Shown: in pieces, positions 16,799 to 24,829 of the stretch
How positions within the stretch are numbered: position 1 is the first letter of the stretch
Layout of the letters: the number at the start of each line of letters is the position of its first letter
Assembly (NCBI GenBank): GCA_964434585.1
Contig: CAYSVN010000008.1
Span: forward strand, 1 to 32,692
DNA: 32,692 nucleotides
Source: CAYSVN01 sp964434585
GTDB lineage: Bacteria > Patescibacteriota > Gracilibacteria > Peribacterales > Peribacteraceae
Direction: 5' to 3'
Notes under the pieces: model-generated
Database searches by the model: none
Told to the model about the DNA's origin: nothing
What the model saw: only the letters and a program-made list of their open reading frames with translations
Translations under genes and position numbers: made by a program

Positions 16799-16826
16799 AA
16801 TAAAATAGATAATAATAATCACTAAA

Positions 16827-16853
16827 TTAGCACTCTACACTTTAGAGTGCTAA
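16827..16853. promoter_or_regulatory. CIRCE element (HrcA operator) of clpB
   Basis: Perfect TTAGCACTC-N9-GAGTGCTAA, arms 16827-16835 and 16845-16853, 28 bases upstream of the clpB ATG. This is the classic heat-shock operator bound by HrcA. Confidence 0.95.
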
Positions 16854-16872
16854 TAAAACTTTGTCAACATAT

Positions 16873-18540
16873 TTAATACCTCTCGTCTAAATAACAAGCT
16901 TCACACAAAACACTTTTACCACTATCTGTAGCATGTGGAGACTCCACCCCTGCCTTACATTTATGGCAATGGCGATCATAAAGCTTGCGCTCGTTAAGCT
17001 TTGCAAATTGCTCGTAAAACCGTTGCTTAGGACACAGCATTGGTAGTGGTAATCGCATTTGCCTATAAAACCATAGCTCTTTTTCTAGTACTTTAAACGG
17101 TTTACCACTTTTAGTGCATATCAAAGCGTGATCCACTACAACATCTGGCACTTCATCAATCGTGTTGGGAATCTCCATCGGGGTAAAGTTCATATCTGGC
17201 ACTGGATCATCATGCCAATGCCAACCACGAGCTAACGTTTGTTTTTTAGTAAGTGGAAAGTAGTCATAGGCCACTGTTTCATTATATGCAAAGTGTGAAA
17301 TATTTGGTGGAAAAAACTGCCCCCATTCCCCTGTAGACTTCATATGTTCAATAATTTTTGGGGCAAGTAACTCATATTCTTCTTTAGTGTATTGCTTATT
17401 TAAAATGCAATATTCATGATGTTTTGTACAAACACAACCAAACAAGTTCGCCGAGTTATTAAATGCATATGCAGAGTAAAAAATATTATTAGACTCTACC
17501 ACCAAACTACTAAAGTAAGCGTCGTAAGAATACCAACCATCCATAAGCTCAACGCAACGCTCACACTTATTTGCAAATACAGCTCCATAAAGAGAGTTAG
17601 AATCTTCACATTCCCAGCAGTTACAAGCATCTTGCACGTCATGAATATTGTAAGAACTATAAACATTATTACAATTTTCAATCGTGTCCCCTGTTACATG
17701 CTCGTTGCCAAAATTATCAGCATATTTAAACAAGTACGCCTTAAGCACTGTTGTAAATAATATTTGGTAATGCTGATAACTACTACGCTCAGAAGATTGC
17801 AACTTTACAAGATGCTGACGATATTCTTCCTCAGTTAACTGCTCATTTGCTACGCAATATTGCTTATCCACCAAACCAGTGCAAGCAATACAGTCTCGAC
17901 AATTTTTACAGTCATAAAGGTAATAGCAATCATTAATATTTTCACAAGAAAAACATTCAACACACTTGGTAGCAGTTGTACAATTAATACAGTTATAACA
18001 CATCTCTGATTGGTACATGTATAAACAATCCACTATAAAATTACAGTGAATAATATTATTACTGTAATACACGTCAGTACAATAACCACACCTACTGCTT
18101 AAATAACAATCCTTACTTTTGCCAACATACATGTTGTAAACACAGTTTTCAGTATGAGCCAAAATCGTTGCAGAAACAGGAACGTTATTATAAAGCTCTG
18201 AAAACTGTTCAAAAAATGGGCGATTAAAATCATAATCTTGTCCATAATCTAAAGGGCTCCATTCATCACTCCACCACAGCTCATTATTATAAACAGGTAC
18301 CACCGCCTCTGGGCGGTAAGCAGCAACAATCGACTGGCCTGTTTTACTGCACATACGCTGATACAAACTATTTTGGTTACGGTACGTAAGCCTAATTTGC
18401 ATACAACAATCAGGACACTTAGTAGGCAACGGAAAGGGATAAGTAGTATCTCCAATCTGCGGCGCTAGTGTTTGCAGTAACTGTTGATCATGTGCAGTAA
18501 TATCAAACAAAGCCAAACATAAATCACAAGTTTTTTGCAC
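16873..18540 (-). CDS. P7: Cys-rich zinc-ribbon/repeat protein, GTG start
   Basis: 555 residues, about 39 Cys. Starts with GTG at 18540, exactly 6 bases after TATACT, and aligns with relatives from that codon (xQKTCDLC). N-terminal C5/C8, C42/C45 (CPDCC, with Cys in place of the usual Arg), and QRMCSKTG. The first repeat block ends CIACTGLVDKQYCVANEQ; the second, unusually rich in Tyr/Ser, ends FGCVCTKHHEYCILNKQ. Linker EWGQFFP. C-terminal ribbon CHKC...CEAC, ending YLDERY. It starts 18 bases after the P8 stop and ends just before the CIRCE element of clpB. Confidence 0.94.
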   Translation of the reverse strand: MQKTCDLCLALFDITAHDQQLLQTLAPQIGDTTYPFPLPTKCPDCCMQIRLTYRNQNSLYQRMCSKTGQSIVAAYRPEAVVPVYNNELWWSDEWSPLDYGQDYDFNRPFFEQFSELYNNVPVSATILAHTENCVYNMYVGKSKDCYLSSRCGYCTDVYYSNNIIHCNFIVDCLYMYQSEMCYNCINCTTATKCVECFSCENINDCYYLYDCKNCRDCIACTGLVDKQYCVANEQLTEEEYRQHLVKLQSSERSSYQHYQILFTTVLKAYLFKYADNFGNEHVTGDTIENCNNVYSSYNIHDVQDACNCWECEDSNSLYGAVFANKCERCVELMDGWYSYDAYFSSLVVESNNIFYSAYAFNNSANLFGCVCTKHHEYCILNKQYTKEEYELLAPKIIEHMKSTGEWGQFFPPNISHFAYNETVAYDYFPLTKKQTLARGWHWHDDPVPDMNFTPMEIPNTIDEVPDVVVDHALICTKSGKPFKVLEKELWFYRQMRLPLPMLCPKQRFYEQFAKLNERKLYDRHCHKCKAGVESPHATDSGKSVLCEACYLDERY

Positions 18541-18546
18541 AGCAAG

Positions 18547-18552
18547 AGTATA
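18547..18552 (-). promoter_or_regulatory. -10 element of P7 (leaderless)
   Basis: TATACT on the minus strand, 6 bases before the GTG at 18540, inside the 18-base gap to P8. It decides the GTG start. Confidence 0.65.
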
Positions 18553-18558
18553 CCACGT

Positions 18559-20238
18559 TTAATACATCTCTTTAAGATAGCACTCCTCACAGTAAATAAG
18601 CTCAGGGCTATCATTTGTAAATGTACTCCGCATTTGCTTATGACATTTTGGGCATTCAAGTTGATGTAATTGACGTGGGCGACGTTGAGCAAACCGTTCT
18701 TGATATCGCTGCTCTGGACATTTAGTCGGTACCGCAATATGCATATCTCTATAAAACTTAAGTTCTTGTGGAACAATTTTATAGGGCACATTAGTGATGC
18801 TGCAATAAAGCACCTCATCACAAATACTATCATCTACATCTTGTATGTTTGCTGGCACCTTAAACCGACTCATTGGTGGTGTTGGAGTCGAGGTTTCTGA
18901 AAGCCACTGCAAGCCTCTGATTTCCGCCTCTGCTTTAGTTAATGGGTAGTAATCTTGAGCAATCGTTTCATTATATGCAAATGGAGAAATATTCATCGGG
19001 AAAAACTCTCCCCACTCCCCTGTCGATTGCATATGCTCAATAATCCGTGGTACAAGTTCTTCATACTCTTCTTTAGAATATTGCTTATTTAAAATACAGT
19101 ACTGTTTACCCTTAAGGCCTACACATCCAAACAGATTCTTGCTACCCATCATGCATAAATGACAATACAAAAGGGCGCTAACACTTTCCCAACAAGATTC
19201 AGAAAAAAGTACGCGTTGTGCTGTTAAACCAATTAAGTGGCCTTCGTAATTTAACTCTCCACCCAAGCCAAAGCCATACACATCGTAAGAGTCTTTACTT
19301 TGGTGATACCACGTACAATATTTACAATCTTCTAAGTAAGTACAATCATAACTTTCGTGCACATTTTTCGAGAACGAAATATTATCACCGGTAACATCTT
19401 CATTACTAATACCGCCATAGTAATTACGTGGTAATTTACCTTTTAACGACAATAATTTTTGTCGAGCCAACTCCATAAACTGCGGATTAACAAATAGCCA
19501 CTGTAATTTTTCAAAGTACTTGTCTTTTGTGTGTTGTTTATTAAAAATATAGTACTGTTTATTATTTAAATTTACACAGCCAATGCAGTCATTACAATTT
19601 TTACAGTTATATAAATACAGGCTATCTCGGCAATTTTCTACCTCTTGGCAATGTTGTAAATTATACCCATGGTAACAGTCAATACACTCGTAGCAACGGG
19701 TACTATTAAAGGTAAAAAAGCAATCACAGACGTCCTTATTAAACATCATAAATGTTGTATAAAAACAATCTTCACTCTCACTACAAGCCACACAGCGATA
19801 ACAATTTTTACTACGTAAAATTAAGTTATTATATTCGCAATTTTCATTACCGGCTTTAATATCAAGCGATGGCCTAGGTACAAGCTGTAACAACGAATGG
19901 TACTGATTAAAAAACGGTCGATTAAAATCATACTCGCGGCCATAATCCATAGGATCCCAGTCATCACTATACCAGTGGGTATATTTATAAACCGTATACG
20001 GTGTGCGCTGCCTGTACACAGAAACAATATCTTCACCAGTTAAATCGCATGTTCGCTGGTAAAGTTTACGCTCCATACGAACAGCAAGCTTCCGTTGTTG
20101 TCGACACTCATAACAATGCGAGGGTGCTGGCACCTCAAACAACTTACCGCCAAACGTAGGTGACACACGTTTATAAAAATTGAGGTCATTATCTGTGACA
20201 ATAAATGTAGTCGAGCAGGCAGTGCATGTTTTATTCAT
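18559..20238 (-). CDS. P8: Cys-rich zinc-ribbon/repeat protein
   Basis: 559 residues from ATG 20238, about 36 Cys. A frame extending to 20289 would run through the R3 operator and is rejected. N-terminal C5/C8, C42/C45 (CYECR) and QRTCDLTG, then a clear PYTVYKYTHWYSDDWDPMDYG segment. Repeat blocks end CIGCVNLNNKQYYIFNKQ and LFGCVGLKGKQYCILNKQ; linker EWGEFFP. C-terminal module with KC-PEQR and ribbon CPKC...CEEC, ending YLKEMY. Divergent from R3 with a palindrome in the 85-base shared region, so it is the best candidate target of R3. Confidence 0.95.
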   Translation of the reverse strand: MNKTCTACSTTFIVTDNDLNFYKRVSPTFGGKLFEVPAPSHCYECRQQRKLAVRMERKLYQRTCDLTGEDIVSVYRQRTPYTVYKYTHWYSDDWDPMDYGREYDFNRPFFNQYHSLLQLVPRPSLDIKAGNENCEYNNLILRSKNCYRCVACSESEDCFYTTFMMFNKDVCDCFFTFNSTRCYECIDCYHGYNLQHCQEVENCRDSLYLYNCKNCNDCIGCVNLNNKQYYIFNKQHTKDKYFEKLQWLFVNPQFMELARQKLLSLKGKLPRNYYGGISNEDVTGDNISFSKNVHESYDCTYLEDCKYCTWYHQSKDSYDVYGFGLGGELNYEGHLIGLTAQRVLFSESCWESVSALLYCHLCMMGSKNLFGCVGLKGKQYCILNKQYSKEEYEELVPRIIEHMQSTGEWGEFFPMNISPFAYNETIAQDYYPLTKAEAEIRGLQWLSETSTPTPPMSRFKVPANIQDVDDSICDEVLYCSITNVPYKIVPQELKFYRDMHIAVPTKCPEQRYQERFAQRRPRQLHQLECPKCHKQMRSTFTNDSPELIYCEECYLKEMY

Positions 20239-20242
20239 AGAG

Positions 20243-20271
20243 TTGACTATAGATAAAAAAAGTTTTATGAT
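20243..20271 (+). promoter_or_regulatory. Promoter of R3
   Basis: TTGACT (20243-20248), 17-base spacer, TATGAT (20266-20271): the best -35/-10 pair in the window. The predicted start near 20278 touches the palindrome at 20280-20300. A second possible -10 (AATACT, 20310-20315) lies 8 bases before the R3 ATG. Confidence 0.6.
20246..20251 (-). promoter_or_regulatory. -10 element of P8 (leaderless)
   Basis: TATAGT on the minus strand, 7 bases before ATG 20238. It overlaps the -35 of the plus-strand R3 promoter, so the two promoters probably exclude each other. Confidence 0.55.
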
Positions 20272-20278
20272 CAATACT

Positions 20279-20309
20279 CTTTCACACAAAAAATGTGAAA
20301 CTGTGAAAG
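20279..20309. promoter_or_regulatory. Palindrome, probable R3 operator
   Basis: TTTCACA at 20280-20286 and TGTGAAA at 20294-20300 form a perfect inverted repeat with a 7-base A-rich centre. A third half-site CTGTGAAAG (20301-20309) follows directly. Between R3 and P8, next to the predicted R3 start. Binding by R3 is inferred. Confidence 0.6.
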
Positions 20310-20323
20310 AATACTAAAAATAT

Positions 20324-21061
20324 ATGCTTTTAGACGTCTTACAATCACTTGGCCTTAGTAAGATAGAAGCAGAAATGTATAAAACACTGCTACCTCTTGG
20401 TGATGTACCCATGGCTACAGTTACTAAAACTGCACGTAGGCACCCTCAAGTTGTCTACCGTTTAATAGACCAGCTTGCTGCTAAAGGTTTAGCGACTGTT
20501 TCTACACAGCGGCACCGTAAATATGTTAAAGCAGTGGACCCAAAAGTATTAGAACAGCTACAAACCACAAAGCTCGAAAAGCTCCGTTCTGCTTTGCCAG
20601 AGCTTAATGCCTTACAGCATGCACCAGATGGCGTAGAAGTACACATCATGAAAGGCAACGAAGCTATTCAAGCCGTACGCCAACGTGCATTTTCTGAACT
20701 AGAAGCCGGTGAGATTTACTATATTTTATCGTTCTCGGGTTCGCATTTTTTTGACACCATGGAAGACCAACTAGAACGTCTTGAAACTCTTCGCGAGAGT
20801 AGAAAAGTTCATAAAAAAATGATTGGCTTTGAAAGCCAGCGCACCAATGTAGAACGCAACCAAGAACACCAACGAAAGTACGTCGAAATACGATATTTAC
20901 CAGAAGAATTACCGGTGCCAACCAGTACCAACATTTTCAATAATACGACCTCCATCCAAATTTGGTCACCCGAGCCTATTGTTATTTTAATAGAAAGCGC
21001 CGACGTAGCCCAAAGCTATAAAGATTACTTTAATGTCCTTTGGGAAATGGCAAAAAGTTAA
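20324..21061 (+). CDS. R3: TrmB-like transcriptional regulator
   Basis: 245 residues. A winged helix-turn-helix occupies residues about 1-70 (SLGLSKIEAEMYKTLLPLG; recognition region HPQVVYRLIDQLAAKGLA), then an amphipathic segment (LEQLQTTKLEKLRSALPEL) and an effector-like domain (VHIMKGNEAIQAVRQRAF ... IVILIESADVAQSYKDYFNVLWEMA). The effector part diverges clearly from R1, R2 and R4, so its signal probably differs, and so does its putative operator. Divergent from P8; the stop overlaps the stop of the convergent coiled-coil gene by 4 bases. Confidence 0.85.
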   Translation: MLLDVLQSLGLSKIEAEMYKTLLPLGDVPMATVTKTARRHPQVVYRLIDQLAAKGLATVSTQRHRKYVKAVDPKVLEQLQTTKLEKLRSALPELNALQHAPDGVEVHIMKGNEAIQAVRQRAFSELEAGEIYYILSFSGSHFFDTMEDQLERLETLRESRKVHKKMIGFESQRTNVERNQEHQRKYVEIRYLPEELPVPTSTNIFNNTTSIQIWSPEPIVILIESADVAQSYKDYFNVLWEMAKS

Positions 21062-21330
21062 TATTTATTCATTGATAAGCCAGTATGTTTTTTGATAGCC
21101 ACAATATCACGAGCTATAACATTACTATCTTCAATCAACATCTGTACGTCTTCTTTAAGAATTCCAACATCTTGTTCTAAATTACCAACCCTTTTATTAA
21201 GCTTACTAAATCCATCTTTCATTTCAATTCTCAGATCACTCATTTCAGTTTTAAATTCATTTTTCAAACTAGAAAATCCATGACTCACATGGTTCACCAC
21301 ATCCTGTAATGTAATATCTTGGTCAGACAT
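21058..21330 (-). CDS. Small coiled-coil protein, unknown function
   Basis: 90 residues. After a short N-terminal helix the chain is heptad-like throughout (FKTEMSDLRIEMKDGFSKL then VGNLEQDVGILKEDVQMLI), predicting a long parallel coiled coil; no cysteine and no membrane segment. Related short coiled-coil proteins are common in CPR genomes, but I assign no function. Convergent with R3 (4-base overlap) and located downstream of nothing else, so it should have its own promoter. An inverted repeat AGAACC...GGTTCT at 21334-21355 lies directly upstream of its start. Confidence 0.7.
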   Translation of the reverse strand: MSDQDITLQDVVNHVSHGFSSLKNEFKTEMSDLRIEMKDGFSKLNKRVGNLEQDVGILKEDVQMLIEDSNVIARDIVAIKKHTGLSMNKY

Positions 21331-21333
21331 AGG

Positions 21334-21355
21334 AGAACCAGTATTTCATGGTTCT
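21334..21355. promoter_or_regulatory. Inverted repeat upstream of the coiled-coil gene
   Basis: AGAACC (21334-21339) and GGTTCT (21350-21355) with a 10-base spacer that includes AATACT on the minus strand. Possible operator over a -10; weak. Confidence 0.3.
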
Positions 21356-21385
21356 ATAGTAAAAGCAAGTAGCCTGAATACAGAT

Positions 21386-23065
21386 CTAGTACATTTCAGA
21401 CAGGTAACATTCTTCGCAGTACACCTGTTCTGGACGCTCTGGAGCATACGTTGTTTGAATATCTTTAGAACATTTACTACATTGCCTAGCATGTAATACT
21501 CTTGGATTACGCAAAGCCATACGCTCTTGATGACGCTGAAAGAAGTTACGACGCGGCAGTGGAATATTCATTTTTTGGTAAAATGCTAATTCTTGAGGGA
21601 TAATTTTATAAAGCTTATCACTTACTTCACAAGTTAGTATCTGCTTACAAATATCATCGGTAATTTCTGTAATAGTATCGCCAAATTCAACAGGCGAACC
21701 CATATATTGATTGTCTTTCTTTGGTTCATCGTACCAAGTCCAACCTTGTGCTAACACATCTTCTTGAGTCATGGGGTAATAATCGTTCGCAAGCGTTTCA
21801 TTATAACTAAACACAGACGTATTAACCGGGAAAAACTCTCCCCACTCTTTAGCTATACGCATATGCTCAACAATTTTAGGTACAAGTTCTTCGTATTGTT
21901 CTTTAGTGTACTGCTTGTTTAAAATACAATACTCTTTTCTATTTAAACCAACACAGCCAAAACAGTTTTTACTATGTGGGCAAAGGCTGCAGTACATTAA
22001 ATCATTCATTTGGGCCAACGTATAATTACAAAACAAACACCCATGGATACCATAGCCAGCCACCGAGCATTCATACAGCATTTCGCCATCACCACACTCA
22101 TGAATATCCATACAGTTTTTAAGCGGCATAAATCCTTGTGCTACATGGCGGCAATCCCAAAGTTCTTCACTATCAAAACAATGCTTCGCATTTTTACAAC
22201 GCACTAAATAATCACCAAGAACATCTTCATTCTGTAAACCGTGTGTAAATTTCTGTGGAAACTCTAACTTCAATGCCTCAAAGCGTTCGCGTGCAGACTT
22301 CAGTGCATCATCCGAGCCCATCATTGCTTTAATGGTGGCAAACTCCTCTGGAGTTACTTGTTTATTTTCTACGTAATACTCTTTATTGGTTAAGTTAGAA
22401 GACATTAAACAATTTTTACAGCCCGTACAGTTTTTTAGGAACATACTGTCGCTACAGTTGTCACAGTCTTGTAAATAACTAGAGCCATAACACTGCACAC
22501 AGTCAATACACTGGTAACAAAGTTGGCTTTTTCGAACTCTAAAACAATCAAGGCAGTCCTCGCATCCATTTAAACTGTAACTATAATAACAGTCTCTATT
22601 TTCATCACTATCAAAAATTAAATAACAACCTTTATTTTTACCAGCATGGTTGGTGTATGTACAATTTTCATCAAACTCAAAACCGGTAAATAGGTTTGGA
22701 CGCGGAACATCTTTTAACAGCTCAGACCATTGTTCAAAGAAAGGCTTGTTAAAATCGTAATCACGACCGTAGTCGATGGCGTCCCATTTATCACTATACC
22801 AAACTTCTTGCTCGTACACTTTATAGGGCAGCTCTGGCCGAATGTTAGAAATAATACTAGAGCCTGTAAAATCACATTTACGCTCATGTAAATTTAATTG
22901 ATTTAATTGCGCCATACGTCTCCTACTTCTACATGGTGGACATTGTGTTGGCGGTGGCAACTGAAGCTTAACGCCACCAACTGTAGGTGAGAGCATGTCT
23001 AAAAATTGCTGATCTTCAGTGGTAATTTCAAACTCGGTAGAGCATTGTTGGCAAGTAGTATTCAT
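21386..23065 (-). CDS. P9: Cys-rich zinc-ribbon/repeat protein
   Basis: 559 residues from ATG 23065, about 39 Cys; the frame extends to 23119 through promoter DNA and is trimmed. N-terminal C5/C8, C42/C45 (CPPCR) and ERKCDFTG. Repeat blocks end CLMSSNLTNKEYYVENKQ and CFGCVGLNRKEYCILNKQ. The usual HMxxTGEWGEFF is HMRIAKEWGEFF. The C-terminal module lacks the Cys before the R-rich stretch (PLPRRNFFQRHQER) but keeps the CSKC-x17-CEEC ribbon and ends YLSEMY. TAG stop. The -10 and spacer are nearly identical to those of P4. Confidence 0.95.
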   Translation of the reverse strand: MNTTCQQCSTEFEITTEDQQFLDMLSPTVGGVKLQLPPPTQCPPCRSRRRMAQLNQLNLHERKCDFTGSSIISNIRPELPYKVYEQEVWYSDKWDAIDYGRDYDFNKPFFEQWSELLKDVPRPNLFTGFEFDENCTYTNHAGKNKGCYLIFDSDENRDCYYSYSLNGCEDCLDCFRVRKSQLCYQCIDCVQCYGSSYLQDCDNCSDSMFLKNCTGCKNCLMSSNLTNKEYYVENKQVTPEEFATIKAMMGSDDALKSARERFEALKLEFPQKFTHGLQNEDVLGDYLVRCKNAKHCFDSEELWDCRHVAQGFMPLKNCMDIHECGDGEMLYECSVAGYGIHGCLFCNYTLAQMNDLMYCSLCPHSKNCFGCVGLNRKEYCILNKQYTKEQYEELVPKIVEHMRIAKEWGEFFPVNTSVFSYNETLANDYYPMTQEDVLAQGWTWYDEPKKDNQYMGSPVEFGDTITEITDDICKQILTCEVSDKLYKIIPQELAFYQKMNIPLPRRNFFQRHQERMALRNPRVLHARQCSKCSKDIQTTYAPERPEQVYCEECYLSEMY

Positions 23066-23071
23066 AAATAA

Positions 23072-23077
23072 AGTATA
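23072..23077 (-). promoter_or_regulatory. Extended -10 of P9 (leaderless)
   Basis: TGT followed by TATACT on the minus strand, ending 6 bases before ATG 23065. Confidence 0.7.
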
Positions 23078-23161
23078 ACAGTAAATTAATAAATTTCGGA
23101 TAAACCTGCCTATCGGCAAGTGTTGAATATAAAATAAAAGCGAGATAAAAGAGGTAGCATA

Positions 23162-24829
23162 CTAATAAACGGCAGACAGGTAGCAGGTTTCGCAATAAAC
23201 AGTTTCTGGACGTTTTGCAGAGTACGTTGTTTGAATATCCTTAGAACATTTAGCACATTGTCGCTTAACAAGCTTACGAGGGTTACGAAGAGCCATTCGA
23301 CGTTTATGACGTTCTAGAAACGACACTCTTGGCAATGGTAAATGCATCGACCGTAAAAATGTTAATTCTTGTGGAATTATTTTATAAGGCTTGCCAGAAA
23401 TATCACATTTTAAAATTTGGTCACAAATATCATCAGCGGCTTCAATAATATCATCAGGAAGCTCATGAATCGGACCCATATACTGCGTTTCATCATTCAT
23501 CTCTTCAGACCAAAGCCAGCCACCTGCGGTAGCCTGTTGTTTGGTTAATGGAAAGTATTCGTAAGCCATCGTTTGGTTATACCCAAATGGTGTTAATGAA
23601 ACTGGGAAATATTCTCCCCACTCTCCTGTTTGCTGCATATGCTCAATAAGTTTTTGCACAGTAATCTCATAGTCTTCCTTAGAATACTGTTTATTAAAAA
23701 CACAATACTGCTGTGCATTTAAACCTTGGCAGCCAAAACAATCTTTGCAATTAGTACAATTTTCACAATATAACACATTGGCACAACCAACGCTGTTATG
23801 TGTAAATAATACAGCATTACCGGTTATAGCCACTCCTTCGTAAGACCACTCCGTATGGTTTGGGCAGTAATTACAATCGTAGCTGTTATGAAACGATTCT
23901 GTAGTAGCAAGGTACTTACTATATTCTGCATTTTTAGAATCATAGCTATCATAAGTATTCTTGCAGCCATATAAATAATCACCAGTAATATCCTCACAAT
24001 TAATACCGTGATAATACTTAACAATTTCTTTACCAATTAGCTGTTGAACTTTTTGCTGAGCAAGCTGAATCATTTTAAATGACCCACTATTAAATTCTTC
24101 AAGTCGAGATTCGTATTGTTCTTTAGTAAGCTGTTCATTAAAAAAACAATATTGTTTATTTTTTAAACCAACACAACCAAAGCAGTCATTACAACCGGTA
24201 CAATGCACTAAAAACCTAGAAGTGTTACAGTTCTCACATGCACGTGAAAACGCCAATTCATAAGAGTTAACACAATCGATACATTCATAGCAACGCTGAC
24301 TTCTATAAAGATATAAATTATCCATACAATCTTTACTTTGCCAGACAATATGTCCATAACAGGTGTCTTCATTATCAACATTACCACCTACTAAATAACT
24401 ATTGGTACTATTAAACGAAAAATTACAGTAATCACAATTCTCGCACTGTACGTTGTAAAGACTCATACGTGGCACCTTATGAAACAGTTCCGTAATCTGT
24501 TCAAACACAGACTTGTTAAAATCAGGCTCTTGGCCATAATCAAACGCACTCCATTTATCACTCCACCATTCATGTAATTCATATACAGGAAAAGGCGCAC
24601 TAGCATCATACATCGAGATTGTTTGCTTACCACTTAAGTCACACGTACGGTGAGTAAGATAAAAAAAGTTGCGAAAAGAAATACGTCGCTGCATTCTACA
24701 GGCTGGACAAAGTGTAGGTGGTGGTATTTCAAATTTTTTACCACCAATAGTAGGTCCTACATCTTTATAAAACTTAAGATCACCATCGGTGACTTTAAAT
24801 TCTGCCGAGCATTTAGTGCAGGCATGCAT
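23162..24829 (-). CDS. P10: Cys-rich zinc-ribbon/repeat protein, coupled to P11
   Basis: 555 residues, about 37 Cys. N-terminal C4/C7 and C41/C44 (CPACR), HRTCDLSG. The second repeat block ends with a dense run CENCTNCKDCFGCQGL; linker EWGEYFP; C-terminal CAKC-x17-CETC, ending YLSAVY. Its ATG shares the A of the P11 stop (TAATG), there is no -10 at the usual place, and the P11 3' end would be its only leader, so it is probably translated by re-initiation after P11. TAG stop. Confidence 0.95.
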   Translation of the reverse strand: MHACTKCSAEFKVTDGDLKFYKDVGPTIGGKKFEIPPPTLCPACRMQRRISFRNFFYLTHRTCDLSGKQTISMYDASAPFPVYELHEWWSDKWSAFDYGQEPDFNKSVFEQITELFHKVPRMSLYNVQCENCDYCNFSFNSTNSYLVGGNVDNEDTCYGHIVWQSKDCMDNLYLYRSQRCYECIDCVNSYELAFSRACENCNTSRFLVHCTGCNDCFGCVGLKNKQYCFFNEQLTKEQYESRLEEFNSGSFKMIQLAQQKVQQLIGKEIVKYYHGINCEDITGDYLYGCKNTYDSYDSKNAEYSKYLATTESFHNSYDCNYCPNHTEWSYEGVAITGNAVLFTHNSVGCANVLYCENCTNCKDCFGCQGLNAQQYCVFNKQYSKEDYEITVQKLIEHMQQTGEWGEYFPVSLTPFGYNQTMAYEYFPLTKQQATAGGWLWSEEMNDETQYMGPIHELPDDIIEAADDICDQILKCDISGKPYKIIPQELTFLRSMHLPLPRVSFLERHKRRMALRNPRKLVKRQCAKCSKDIQTTYSAKRPETVYCETCYLSAVY

